Shown in pieces: positions 1 through 12,400 of a stretch of 64,000 nucleotides of DNA. Source of the DNA: Chinchilla lanigera (Eukaryota; Chordata; Mammalia; Rodentia; Chinchillidae); contig NW_004955438.1 of the NCBI RefSeq assembly GCF_000276665.1, positions 13,252,733 to 13,316,732 on the forward strand, in the 5' to 3' direction. Numbering within the stretch: position 1 is the stretch's first letter; every line of letters begins with the position of its first letter. The notes under the pieces are model-generated. The model saw only the letters and a program-made list of their open reading frames with translations, was not told the origin of the DNA and did not search any database. The position numbers were made by a program, and so were the translations under genes.

Positions 1-121
1 TATGTAAACATCACATTGTCTCCCTGGTGAAAAAGTGAAGAGTAAATAAAGTCTAAAAGGTACAATAGATATTGTGAAATGGGAAGAAATTGTTTCAAAA
101 GAAAAAAGGAACTAGGATGGG

Positions 122-495
122 TGTTATGGTTTGTGTCTGGGTGTTCCCCAAAAGCCTCAAGTACTCATGGGGTGGGCTGTTAGAGTTTATGACTGATCCA
201 TGGTCCAAAACTGGGATTACAGGTGTGAGAGCTGAACCCGCCCTGGGGTGGATAGTTTGCACAGGTAAGGGAAAGAATGAGGCTGCTTACAGCCACTCCT
301 CCCCTTGTGCTCTTGTTGCTTTTGCTGTCTTCCACAACCATGAACTGTTGCCTTCTGCCATGTGCTTCTCTGCCTTGGAGGCAGCCAAGTATTGACTGAA
401 ACCTCCACAAACTGTGAGCTAAATAAACCTTTCCTTCCTTAATTTTGGGCGTCAGGTCTTTTGCCTCAACAACAAGAGAAAAGTTAACCAAGACA
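122..495 (+). repeat. Solo LTR, MaLR-like, with target-site duplication
   Basis: The element starts tgttatggtttg and ends aagaca. It is flanked by GATGGG at 116-121 and 496-501. It has the MaLR-type 3' phrase 'ctgaaacctccacaaactgtgagctaaataaacctttcc', abbreviated here as ctgtgagctaaataaacc, with a poly(A) signal. There is no internal retroviral sequence, so it is a solo LTR. Confidence 0.75.
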
Positions 496-739
496 GATGG
501 GTGAAAGGAGAAAGGACAGTAGGGAAAAGGGAAAAAATGCAAGTCAGTTATACTATTAGTACCTTTTAGTTTATTAAAAAGAAAAGTTTGTGTTAATATT
601 GATTGGAAAAGTTTTTATGCCTATATCTTATACCCTGAGCAACTAATTTAAAGACAACAATATTGAATGTATCAACTATTGTTATTTTGTTATGAAATTT
701 TGTTTTAGCTTTTTTCCATACAAAAAGGCTTAAAATTTT

Positions 740-1500
740 ATCCCAATCAGAGACTTATTTTTTCATTCTCTTAACAGTGCAAAGAGCAGAAATATTTAAT
801 TCTGATGTAGTCCAATTTGCCACTTTTCTTTTATGGACTGTCCTTCTGTGTCACACCTAAGAAATATTTACCTAACTCATGTTCACAAAGATTTGGAAGT
901 TTTCCTCTAAAAGTTTTGACACTTTAGGTTTAAAATTAGGTTTATGATCCATTTTGAGGAAATTTTTCTACATGGTATGAAATATTTCTGGAAGCCCATT
1001 TTTCTCCATCCAGATACCAATGGTGTCAACACTATTTCCTGAAAAGGCTATTTTTGTTCTTTTATTTTTAGTGTGGGAATTGAACTCAAGGCCTTGCACT
1101 TGCCAGGCAGGTACTGTGCCACTGAGCTACATCCCCAGGCCGAAAAGGCTATTTTTTTCTTCACTGAAGTGATTTTGCACCTTTATAAGAAATCTATTGC
1201 CTCTATGATCTAGTTAAATTTCTGGACTCTATCCTTTTTCATTTATCATTTATCTGTCTTGATGTCAACCCTATAGTGTTATAATTATTGTAGTTTGTAA
1301 GTTTTGAAAGAAACTTTGTCCTATTTCTGCAAAGGTGATTTGACTATTCTAAGTGCCCTGATTATCCATATGAATTTTAGAATCAGGTTGTAAGTTTCTA
1401 CTGAAGAAAAAAAAGGCTGCTGAAATTCTGATTGTATTGAATCTATAGGTCAATTTGTAGAAAAATAACATCTTAACTATTTTGAGAAACTCCTTTGTGT
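740..1500 (-). repeat. Old L1 (L1M-type) fragment, antisense ORF2
   Basis: The plus strand carries phrases of antisense L1 ORF2, including 'gatccattttgaggaa', 'gaattttagaatcagg' and 'attgtattgaatctatagg', in the expected order. It is heavily mutated and split by an ID SINE at 1056-1141. Confidence 0.7.
1056..1141 (-). repeat. ID SINE with 15-bp TSD
   Basis: This tRNA-like SINE is read on the minus strand (cctggggatgtagctcagtg, then the ID body ending in a T-rich stretch on the plus strand). It is flanked by gaaaaggctattttt at 1041-1055 and 1142-1156, and it interrupts the L1 fragment. Confidence 0.85.
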
Positions 1501-1756
1501 GTTTATCAGTATTCATTTAACTGCGTCTGAAAATCTTTGCATTTTCCTCTGTGCAGCTCTCTCTTTTCTTACACTCTGGTCTGAAAACTCTAGCTGCTTT
1601 AGACTTCTTGGACTCTTAGTTCAATCTCTTCAGCTCTGCTTGGGCTGCCCCTACCTTTCCTGGAGCTTGGGAACTCTCTAAAGAAAGGTAGCTTGGGCAG
1701 TCACAGGGCCCACCTCTTTAATTTTCAGTCTCTCAGAGATCACTTTCATGTGTGTA

Positions 1757-1900
1757 TGTGTCTGAGACAAGGTCTCACTATGAAGTTTAGGCTGGCCTTG
1801 AACTCACTTTGTCGTCTGGGTTGGCCTCCAACTCTCAGTGATCCTCCTGTCTCAGTCTTCCGAGTGCTGGGATTACAGGCATGAGCCACCACGCCTGGCT
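1757..1900 (-). repeat. B1 SINE with internal duplication
   Basis: The minus strand reads as a 7SL-derived B1: agccaggcgtggtggctc, then the Pol III B-box region, then two tandem copies of the block of about 29 bp around 'aggccagc'. It ends in gagaccttgtctc. Confidence 0.9.
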
Positions 1901-2775
1901 TGGGATCACTGTCCTTTATTGTTAGATGACCCACGTTTTCAAACTGTCATTTCATATATTTTTCCCATCGTTAAGATTTTGGTAGAATGATTAGTTGGCC
2001 CGTTATTCCATCTTTACTAAAGTACAATCTCAATTGTTAATTTTTAATGTCAAATCTGTTCTTGATGCTATAAAATTCAAGTAAAAATGGGACAAGAACA
2101 TAACTAGTAGTTACTATAATACTGCTCACCATTCATGCATTAGCTCATTTCATTCCACAAATATTTATAGGATCCCATTTAGTCAGTACTGAGCATTAAA
2201 GCCAGGTATGTCTCTTGCTCTCACAGAACTTACAATCTAATGGGACAGACAGACATTAATCAAATAATTCTGAACAAAAAAATGTAACACTATAGGTGTC
2301 ACATTTGTTATGAATGAACAACAGAAAAATGCAATGAGACCTACAAGAGGGTGATTTTGTGGTACTTGTTTATAGAGCCTACATTCATAGATTGCAATTT
2401 CATTACTATTTCTTCATGTTAAAGTCATAAAGAACTTGTGTAATGTATGCAGAGAAACTGAAGTAGTCATTAAATAAACTTCTCAATATATGATGTACCG
2501 AGTAGTAGGTATGAGACAAGATGCTAAGTGCTTTGGAGCACATAAGAATTATGACACTATTCCTGTGAAACTTGAAATCTAATTCAGTCCATAAAGAACA
2601 AAGGAAGAGCAAAGTTATGGATCTATATCCTGCATGAATATACGTAAAAATTTACCAGTTAAACAACATTGTGTATATCCCTGTTAAAAAATTATTTTCT
2701 TTTCATCAGCCTAATTGCAAAACTGTGATCACTTCCATTGAGAAAACAATACATTTTTTTTCAAATGAAGTCTTA

Positions 2776-2880
<105 letters not shown>

Positions 2881-3145
2881 CTATAAAACAATAATAATTT
2901 CATTTTGTAGAGTTATCAACTAAAATATACTTTATAAGAAAGAAAAAATATGATAAAACTAAGTATTTAGAAAACATTCTAACAGGTAGATTTTGTACAC
3001 AGCTTTATATGCAAGGCTACTAAATTAGCACATGATATCCAGGTAGCCTCAGCAGTGACAGGGTTTCAATCATTTCCTAAACTAGTTATAGTTTTTTACC
3101 ATGATTAATCAAACATTTTAAACTTGAAATAACTTTTTTTCTGCT

Positions 3146-3292
3146 TTGTTTTTTTGAGACAGGATCTTGCTTTATAGTTCAGGCTGGCCTTGAACTCAGT
3201 AAGCAGCCCAAGGTGACCTTGAACTTCTAGCAATCCTCCTGCCTCAGCCTCCCGAGTGCTGGGATCACAGGCTTGAGCCACCACACCTGGCT
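3146..3292 (-). repeat. B1 SINE with internal duplication
   Basis: The minus strand starts agccaggtgtggtggctc and ends gatcctgtctcaaaa. The duplicated block is present in diverged form. Confidence 0.9.
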
Positions 3293-3560
3293 TAAATTTT
3301 TATTAATTTAAGTCGGTAAAAATGCTTGGATTTAGGATAGGGGAAAAAGTATCAATCAGTATTTTTATTAAACATTCGGGTCCAAAGAATCTTATGAAAT
3401 TCCTTAATTAAAGAAAAAAATTTAAAAATCTCATCCAAGGTTATTGTTTTTATAATTTCCAAAGTCAAATTTGCTTAAAGAACCCAACAAAAATCTGAAA
3501 ATATTCACTGATGGAAGGGTACATTAACAGAAAATAAAATGTGCTCTAAATTGGAAACTC

Positions 3561-3645
3561 AGGGACAGGGATATAGCTCAGTGGCACAATGCCTGCCTGG
3601 CAAGCGTGAGCTCGTGAATTCGATTCCTGGTACTGAAAAAAAAAA
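3561..3645 (+). repeat. ID SINE with short TSD
   Basis: The ID body runs from agggacagggatatagctca through gcctgcctggcaagcg, followed by an A-tail. TGGAAAC flanks it at 3552-3558 and 3646-3652. Confidence 0.85.
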
Positions 3646-4249
3646 TGGAAACCAACTTATTAATGCAGTTGTTTGACCTGAGACCACAGTGAATTATCAA
3701 TGGCCTTTGAAAATTAGTCTTTTCATAATCAGGCAAATCAGAATTTCAGTAAGTTGAATGTATGAACTCGTACCAATGAGAAATACTAACTGGATGGTAA
3801 AATTTTAAATTATTAGCTTCCAAAGTCCAGGACCAAAGTTTCAGAGAAGTAACACAAAATATGAACCTAGGACGGTTTAAAGAAAATGTACAACACGGAA
3901 CACATAAAATAAGATCAGGCATATTGAAAGCAAGAGAAGAAAAGCATTTATGGAATGCTTCATTCATGTCAGGTATTGTGGTAAGCACTTTGCATTCACC
4001 ACCTCATTTAACTAACTAAAGTTATCAGGTGTTCTATGTTAGAGAACAAACACTGATTAGCTATATCCTGTATCCTAGGCATGCTGAAATTGTAGTAAGA
4101 AATACGTGGTTTTTTTAATGTGAAAATTGGCTTGATGAAGTCTCATAACTGTCAAATTTTAAGAGTTACAAATTCCTACCAAAGTCCCCAATAGCTTCAG
4201 AGGATACCATGAACAAACTAAACCCGTAACTCCACTCTACTGTTCATAC

Positions 4250-4451
4250 TTAAGGGTGCTGCTGCATTGAGCCAGAGTGCCCAGAATGCAATGCTGCTGG
4301 CGTGAAGCCAAGCTCATCCACCGACACAGACCTGAAGGACAGGCTTATAAATACACGGTTGGTCATCAGAAAGGAGAAAAAGGATACCACCTTCTGCAAG
4401 GGGATGAAGGAGAGGAGAAGATGAGGAACAAAAAAAAAAAAAAAAAAAAAA
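4250..4451 (+). other. A-tailed segment of unknown origin
   Basis: About 180 bp with more G and C than its AT-rich surroundings ends in a run of 22 A at 4430-4451. It looks like the 3' end of a retrotransposed transcript, but I do not recognise the source and found no convincing TSD. One plus-strand frame is open from 4277 to the A-run. I give it no function. Confidence 0.35.
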
Positions 4452-5410
4452 GCCAGAATTTCTTATTTGGAGAAAGTTATTAATATAGGAAAAATGTTAA
4501 GACTGAAGAATTGTTTTACCCTTTAATATAATAAGAAAAAAAATCTAGATTTTTATAACATAATTACTTAGAAAGCTTCTTCTATAATCTTCATTTTTCA
4601 CAAACAAGTGAAGAGGCCCCAAAAATAGAGTTTTTGAGTTTAGAAAAATAGACTATTTCGAATGCAGGGTATTTTTTCTTCTTCCAAGAGTTGTTAAATT
4701 TATTTCTGTTGGAGAGAGAGTCAACAAAGCCATCAGTTACCTCCATAAAGTTAAAAGCAGAAAGTGGGAATAAGAAAATGTGAGTGATTTCTTTTCCAAA
4801 GATCTCTCAGTGACCCACTAGAGAACAGTATTAACTAAAGACAGTACATATGGCTGTACTGCTGTGTGTTCCAGCAGCATTAACACGTCAATAAAGCACT
4901 GTGCAAAATCATTCGTCAAGACTCAGGCACGAACCGTGTATAGTTCTGCGCTCAGTGACACCTCTGTATTGTACTGTGATTCAGTTTGTACCCTAAAAGA
5001 CCAAGGTTCCATGCAACAGAAAAAGAATGACGTCTTAAAAACTGAAGTCAGAGTTGGTGCTTTGCTTAAACTATGGGCTCTTTTAATGGAAATAAATAAA
5101 AAATACTTGAAGAATTAGCTTTAGCCGTTAAACTCCAACTAGAGCATTACTCTATAAAACAAATAAAAATTCTCACCAATAAAACCTTGAAAAAAAGAAT
5201 TTAGAATGTCTTAACTTTTCTATTATCTTTTTCCTCCAAAACTCTAGAATTCACAAATGTGTTTAGGCATGCAAAATAAAAGAGAAACAAATGAAGGTAT
5301 AACAACACTGGAAAGAGGGCTCTGTTGAAGGCTTTACCTAGTTGTCAACTGGAATTCTTATTATCTGTTTTATTGAAATAATATAAGGAAGTACCAAAAT
5401 TAGAACATAC

Positions 5411-5494
5411 CTTGTCATGTCCTGAATCTCCCCCTCTGACAATATCTGGTGCCATGTATTCAATAGTTCCACAAAAGGAATATGCTCTTTCAGT
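5411..5494 (-). CDS. RPS6KA5: RPS6KA5 (MSK1) exon: activation (T-) loop (exon 6 by human order)
   Basis: This 84-nt exon holds 28 codons, phase 0 at both ends, with acceptor gttcaag and donor AAG|gtatgt. It begins TERAYSFCGTIEYMAPDIV and ends GHDK. The Ser of AYSFCGT aligns with S212, the T-loop site phosphorylated when human MSK1 is activated. The usual APE motif reads APD, which as I recall is normal for MSK1, whereas MSK2 has APE. The upstream intron is about 20.6 kb and the downstream one about 2.5 kb. The exon is intact. Confidence 0.97.
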
Positions 5495-8400
5495 CTTGAA
5501 CAAACAAACAAAAAGGGGATTTGATATCAAGCTAGTATGACAAGCGTCCAAAAGAGAAAGTTAACAATATAGGTCACCAGTTGAGATGCAAAGCAGTGGT
5601 AGGAATCTGCTTCCCAGGGCAAACCATCATCTACATAGTAAGAGTCCTGGGTAAATGTCTTCTCAGAATGACTTCTCATGCCTGAAACTCTACCTTCATC
5701 CATCCATCTGTACAGCAGTCCATTTTTCATGCTTCGTCATTTTCTTGTTTGTCTTTCGGCATATACTTATGTCAGTTACTGGTTTCTGTAACCATTCTTT
5801 TTTAGGAATGCGTACAATCCCAAGAGGTTAACATGAATTCTCTAATACTTTAGTATGAGTGATTTTATTTCAAGTAGGCAAGATTGAGAAAATGCTGGGA
5901 AAATTGAAGGAGGAAGATCAAATGCTGAGGGAGAACAGGGAACTAAAAAAATGAAAATACGACGAAAAAATTTTTCTCCCTAATCATCTTGCATAGGTTT
6001 GGCACTGTTAATGGTATATTTCAGTGATGATGAACAAAACTATCTTTAAAACAGCCAGACTGTCTCTTAAAGGTAGTTGTTTCACTTTCAGAGAACTTTA
6101 AAAATTCAAAAGGGCTAATTTAATATATCAGACCTAAACGTTAATTTTTAAAATTTAACTGATTTTAAAGTGACTGACTGATTCATCCCAACACAATAAA
6201 GGAGAATAAATATCTACATGATTATATATACATTTTGAATAAGAAGAAAAGAATTCCTGCTTAGTAATATACACTCAAATGGCTATATCTGAAACTTTCA
6301 AGGGTATTTTGGTGCCATTAAAATATTTCACAAGAATAATTTAACAAAATGAGTATTTTTTATAGAAAGCTTTCTAGTTTACATTTTATTCTTCTTTCAT
6401 CAACAAGATTTTGAGAAAAATACCATTCCTTTTTATTAAAATTTTAACCACAAAGAATACTGTTCTATCAATGTCACAGAAGTGGTAGAAATCCTGTTTT
6501 ATTGACTCAACATCAAACAAGCCCACAGAAATGACTGTGATGCGTTCATTTAAACACCATAAATTAAAACTATTAATTGAAATGTATACACATATAAATA
6601 AAAACTAAAGTGGTATGGTTTATGATTAATTTCCTTTTTTGTAACATTCTGTATACACTGAAAGACTACTATTGCCCCTAGAAACTAAACAACATAATTC
6701 AAATATCTTAGTACAGGACATTTTCTTTTTTGTTGGCTGGCCGAGTAATGCTATTGAATGGTTCATATAAATCACACACCACATGTCACTATCTCTCTGC
6801 TTTATCACATCAGGACTAAATGCTAATGCTGTGTAAACTACTGAAAAGACTAAAGCTAAATAAAATTGATTTGACAAATTTGTGTATAAAAGGCAATGAA
6901 TCATTTTTAAACATTTTATTGGACATGATCAGACAGACAAAAATGCGTATTAGGAAGCATTCATCCATTCACTGAATTATTAACGAAGAAATACTTCAAA
7001 AATAAATTTTAAAAACTTCTACACTTCTTAAAACTAAGTGCTTTTAATAAATACATTACTTATTATGCAGTAGCTCTATTTTAGACATGAAGCAAAAATC
7101 ACTGTATAACGAAGATACAGAATCACATACAATTTACTTAACACTTGATGACATCTTCTAAGATACCTTTAAGAAACTGTTCAAACATCCTATCTTGAGT
7201 CAAGTCTTGGCTGTAATGAAAAAAATTCTCTAAACTACGAATAAAAAATGAAGAGTTCTGAGGTATTACTTTTCTACATTTTTATATATGTACAGAACTA
7301 ATGCAAATACAAATTTTATTTAGGCAGCTTCAAGTCACATATTTTGAGATTATAAAAATGTCCTCAATATGAGACAATAATTAAAAATTTCAAATTAAAA
7401 GTTATGTTCATGAATAAGTTTGGTTTTAAAGTATATAAAATATACATATCACTTATTTTTACTAATCCTTGACCCAAGGAAAAGACTAACAATGTGTGTT
7501 AAAATAACAATAAAAATATTATCAATCAGAACTTGTAGAACACCTAAAAGCTGTTCTTAGAAATTCAGTCTTATTTTAAAAATATTAAACATCTGTGATC
7601 TAGGTGTCAAATTCCAAAATTTAAAAAAAATTTTGAAAGGAGCAAGGTAAAAGGAAGAAAGGAACTGTTCAGAGAAACGGAGAAAAAAATTCATAGGTCT
7701 GACAAACACTGTTACAAAAGACTAATAAAACTGACAAAACTAGGAAATTTATCAAGAGAAGTCACAAATTGATAATGATGGTAGTTTAAAAGGGAACAGT
7801 ACTAGAGTTACAGTAGAGATTTTATAAAATAAGGAAATTCTATCATCAAATTGATGTCAAAAATTGAGGAAACCAACTTTCTATAATAATATAGTAACCA
7901 AAATTGATTCAGGAAGAAATTTATACACGAAGGAACAAGCATGCACACATATACACACATATTATGTACATTTGGAAAAGGAAAATGAAAAAAGAAAAGA
8001 AAAGAAAAAAAGAAGGAGAATGTGAACAGCCATGATGACTATAGAAGTACTGTACATTCACCCAACTTCCCAGGAACAGTATCTCTGTTACATCATCTAT
8101 GTATTTCAAATGCATTTTATGGTATTATTAAGTCTTGATACCAGAATCTGACAAATGCAATATTAAAAAATTATACATCAATTTAGACAATAAAATATTA
8201 GCAAATGAAAATCAGCAATGTGTAAAAAATACATTCTAGGAATTCAAAGATGGTCTAACATGAAAAAATAAAAAGGTTATTAAAAACTAAGAATATAATT
8301 TATCAAAAATCATGAGTAAGTAGAATTCCACATGGCTAAAACATACGTACTTTAATGTTAAAAAAGAATATATACCTATGCATACAAAGCTTAGTAGACA

Positions 8401-8689
8401 AAGCAATAAAACCTCATACTCTTCAGACAAAAAGGTATGAGAGTTGAACAGAAAGCTATCATTACTTACAAATGGTGGTTTCGATTTTTCTTTTAATATA
8501 GCTATTGACATAAAAATCCAAGTGAATCTGTAAATTAATCTAATAAGAATTCTGTAATTCCAGTTAGGTATAAATTCAATAATGTTCCTATGTTTAGATA
8601 AGAAAATATAAATATCTAATTTTAAAAAATAATACTAATGATTGGAACAAAAATGCTAATAGATTAAATTAATGTATTCATTTATTAAT

Positions 8690-8770
8690 TTATTTTTGGG
8701 TACCGGGAATCAAACTCACAACCTCATGCTTGCCAGGCAGGTGCTGTGCCACTGAGCTAATCTCTGGCCC
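8690..8770 (-). repeat. ID SINE inside the L1M
   Basis: The plus strand reads as the reverse of ID: gggtaccgggaatcaaactc, then cttgccaggcaggtgctgtg, then gagctaatctctggcc. The edges are approximate. Confidence 0.85.
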
Positions 8771-10028
8771 TAATGGAATAAATTTAATGATATACCTATA
8801 AAACAATATGAGAAAAAATTATAAAATATTTTTGGAGGATATAAAAGGAAACTAAATAAACAGGAAGATATGAATATTCACTGGTGAAAATTCATTAATT
8901 AAAAATTCAGTATCCAAAGATTACAGTTCTCTTCAAATTAATTTATAAATCTGATTCCACAATTTATGTGGAGAAACAAAAAGCCAAGAGTAGAAAACAG
9001 TGAAAATACAGGAGGAAAGTGAAGAAAAAGGAGAAGGCAGTCAGAGAAGGGTAAAGAGGGACAAGGTGTGACCTTTCCAGGTTCAAGTCTTACTGTGAAG
9101 CTAGAAGCTTTAAGGTAATTTTGGTTTTGATACAGGGAGACAAAAAAGACAACTGGAATTCAATGGATGGCCTAGAAAGAGACTCATAAGCATACATGGC
9201 TTGGTTATATGAGAGAAGTTGTATCTCCAATCAGAGAAAGGATTACATGAGCACTTAAAAGGCATTGGGTTATCTTTATAAAAAATAAAGACTCCCACCT
9301 GACTTTACATACTAAGCATAAGACCTAAAACTATGGAACTAAAAAAACATACGGAAAGCTTCATGACACGGGATGTGGCAATGATTTCTTGCATATGACA
9401 CCAAAAGCACAGGCAACAAAATAAAAAAAAAAAGTGAGGCGACATTAAACTCAAAGAGGTCTGGGAATAAAAAAAAAAAAACAGCTGAAAAGGAACTTAC
9501 AGAATGACAGAAAATATTTATGAATCATATATTTGACAAGGAGTTAAATTCTAAGAAACAACAAAAATCTGATTAAAAATGAGCAAAGGACTGATAGGCA
9601 CTTCTTTAGATAATATATGAATAGCTAATAGTATAAGAAGATGCTCAACATCACTAATCATTAGAGAAATGTAAATCACAATTACAATGAGATACCAACT
9701 TACATCCATTAGGATAGCCACTATGAAAAGACAACAAAAATAACAAGTGTTGCCAGGGTATGGAATGCCTAGAATCTTTGTGCATTGATGGTGGGAATTA
9801 AAATGGTGCAGCTGCTATGGAAAACAGCATGGATGTTCCTGAAGAATTTACAAAATAGATTTACCATCTCACTAGTGAGATACAGCAATCTCACTTCTAG
9901 TGTATACCCAAAGCAGGATCTTGAAAAGATATCTGTAGGACCAATATTCACTGCAGCATTATTTCCAGGAGCCAAGAGGTGGAAGCAACCCAAACATCTA
10001 TCAATGGATGAATAAATAAAACAAAATG

Positions 10029-10104
10029 TGATATATCTATATCTATAATATATCTCATATACATATACATACCATGATATATACATATATATGATGATAT
10101 ATTA
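10029..10104. repeat. AT-rich simple repeat (tata/catata)
   Basis: Irregular tatatc, atatac and acatat motifs fill a TA-rich block inside the L1M 3' end. Confidence 0.7.
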
Positions 10105-11011
10105 TTTATCCTTAAAAAAGGAAACCCTGTCACATGCTACAACATGGATTAACTCCAAAGGTATTATGCTAAGTGAAATAAGCCAGTCACAGAAAGGTAT
10201 ATGCTATATGATTCCACTTACATGAAGTATCTAAAACAGTCAAACTCATACACAGAAAGTAGAATGGTGGTCGTTGGCACGGGAGATGGGCTATATTCCA
10301 TTGGCATTAAGTTTCAGTTTAGCAAGATGAAAATGTCCTAGACATCTACTGTACAGCAGTATGAATGGCATTAACATGACTGAACTGTACAGTTAAAAAT
10401 GGTTCAGATGGTAATTTTGTCACAATTAAAAGTTAAAAAGATCGAATAAATATAAACCCTAATAGAAAAATTAGTAGATCTAATGATAGTAAAATGTAAA
10501 TGTGATAATGGAAAGAAAAAAAAGACTATGGAATACAGGTAAAGATTTGGAACAGGTGAAAGATTTGAAAAAGAAATTCAGAAAATATACAATTGTGAAG
10601 GATGAGTGTCAGGAATGTAATAAAGTGTGATAACAAATAAGTAACATGAGAACAAACTGATAACAAATCAGTAACATGAGAAAAAACATTGTGATAGAGA
10701 AAACACAGAAACACATTTACATTACTAAGAGAATAAACTCATAAAAGAATATTATTCAGCAGCATAAATAAAATATTTCAACTTGAATAAGTTCCAAAAA
10801 TACATAAAACGCCTCACAACTTCCATTAAGATGCCATTCGTGGATATTTTAAAAATACAGGATAACAGTATATTGCTTATGGATACATACGCATGAAATA
10901 AGGCTGCTAAAACAAGATTAAATTCAATCCACCACTCACTCTTCCCCTGCACTTCTGCAACTAGGTGTAAATACGGCTGGAGAAAAACATACAATTAGGT
11001 TGATCGGCTTT

Positions 11012-11094
11012 ACTTTTTTTGGAACCGGGAATTGAACTCAGGACCTCTGCTTGCCAGGCAGTTGCTGTGCCTCCGAGCTGTATCCCCCCGGCCT
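11012..11094 (-). repeat. ID SINE
   Basis: Reverse-oriented ID: ggaaccgggaattgaactca, then gcttgccaggcagttgctgt, then gtatccccccggcc. CTTTACTT occurs on both sides and may be the TSD. Confidence 0.85.
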
Positions 11095-11773
11095 GTGACC
11101 AACTTTACTTTAAATTATGATCATGAACCTCCAGCAGGCCTTTAATGCTTAGAAGCAAAACCACTTAATTCCCCAATTTATTCATTTTTCTCCTTTCTTG
11201 GTTATTTTCTATTTTTTACACCCTCTCTTCAAACTTACAGTGTCTCCACTCCCTTCCCCACTCAGTGGGAAAATAGTATAAGCTCCCACTAACGCTAATC
11301 TCCACTCACTTGTGTGCCCCGTCCCTCGACCTTCTCCTCCGTTTCTAATGGAACTCATCATCGTACTAGTAAAGGACCACAGCCTTACTGTGCAACTGAT
11401 GCTACCCCTCTCCAAGACAGTGTTCCCGCACTTGCGCCCTTCTCTACTGTATCATTTTATCTGCTCCCATCTCCTTTTCAGAACTGCTTTAACAAGCACA
11501 TGACACCTGTCATTTCTCATTATTAAACAAAAAAAATATCTCTTGAGCCCGCTCATTCTCTGCTATGCCCTCCACATAACTCCACTATTTTTTTTTTTTA
11601 CAGAAATAGTTACCTACGGATGTGATGATAGTAAGTCTGCTCCTGTTCTCTCCTTCCTAAGGTATAAATTGAGCCCAATGCTCAGTCGTCATCCTCATCT
11701 TTTTTTTTAAGAGAAAAAACAAACTAAAAAAACAACAAAGACAAAAACAAAAACAACACACAAACAAGAAAAA

Positions 11774-12400
11774 TGATACATGACCTCAAAACAAAATGAT
11801 AGGAATTAACAGTGGTTGCAACACTACATAATATTATCTTCAACAAAGTTGCTCAGTCCACCAGATGTAAGAATGCAAGATTGATCAAACAATCAAAGAC
11901 AATAACAAGCAATTAAAAAAAACTGGAAACGATACACAGCTTCACTATACAAGATGGTAAGAATTCAACAATGGTTCTTATATTGCATAATGTTGTCTTC
12001 AAATGAGTCATTCTGATGACCAAATACAAGCATGCAAAATTGCTCAAAAAAAATTTTAAACATTAACTGTTCTTTTCAATAAATTAGACATCAGCAATAC
12101 AACTATCCTAGCTATCCTTGTATCCTTTGTTTTTCATTTTAAAGAGCAAAGAATAAAAACCAGAAAACCAAAAATAAATACATAAACAACACAGCATAAA
12201 AAAGAATAAAAATGATACAGAATTTCAAAACAAGGTGATAGGATATTAACAATGGTTGTTATATTACATAATGTTATCTAAAAAGTGGTTGCTCAGATAA
12301 CCAGATATAGGCATGTAAGATTGATCAAACAATTACACATTAACTTCCTTTCAATAAACAAATAGAAATTAGTAGTACAACTATCTTAGGCATCTTGTGT
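11774..12400 (-). repeat. Diverged tandem units in the L1 3' UTR
   Basis: Three related units begin near 11774, 11931 and 12212. Each carries gatac, then a variant of aattaacaatggttg, then 'acataatgttatct', then 'gattgatcaaacaat'. The later two add a cttttcaataaa block. The nested L1 copy at about 14660-14850 has a single unit. Confidence 0.75.

Larger units (their letters stand above)
2881..5410 (-). other. RPS6KA5: RPS6KA5 intron between the T-loop and helix-F exons
   Basis: This intron of about 2.5 kb holds a B1 (3146-3292), an ID (3561-3645), a possible MIR trace near 3950-4030 and an A-tailed segment of unknown origin (about 4250-4451). From 4452 to 5410 it is AT-rich with no recognisable element. 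Confidence 0.85.
7640..10440 (+). repeat. Old L1 (L1M-type), sense strand, 3' half
   Basis: Diverged ORF2 and 3' end phrases occur in order on the plus strand: 'gcttgccaggg' type noise apart, 'gaaatgtaaatcacaatta', 'caatgagatacca', 'ggaagcaacccaaacatc', 'ctaagtgaaataagcc' and 'gatggtaattttgt'. It is interrupted by an A/G-rich simple tract (about 7977-8016), an ID (8690-8770) and a TA-rich microsatellite (about 10029-10104). It has many stops and no coding capacity. Confidence 0.8.
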
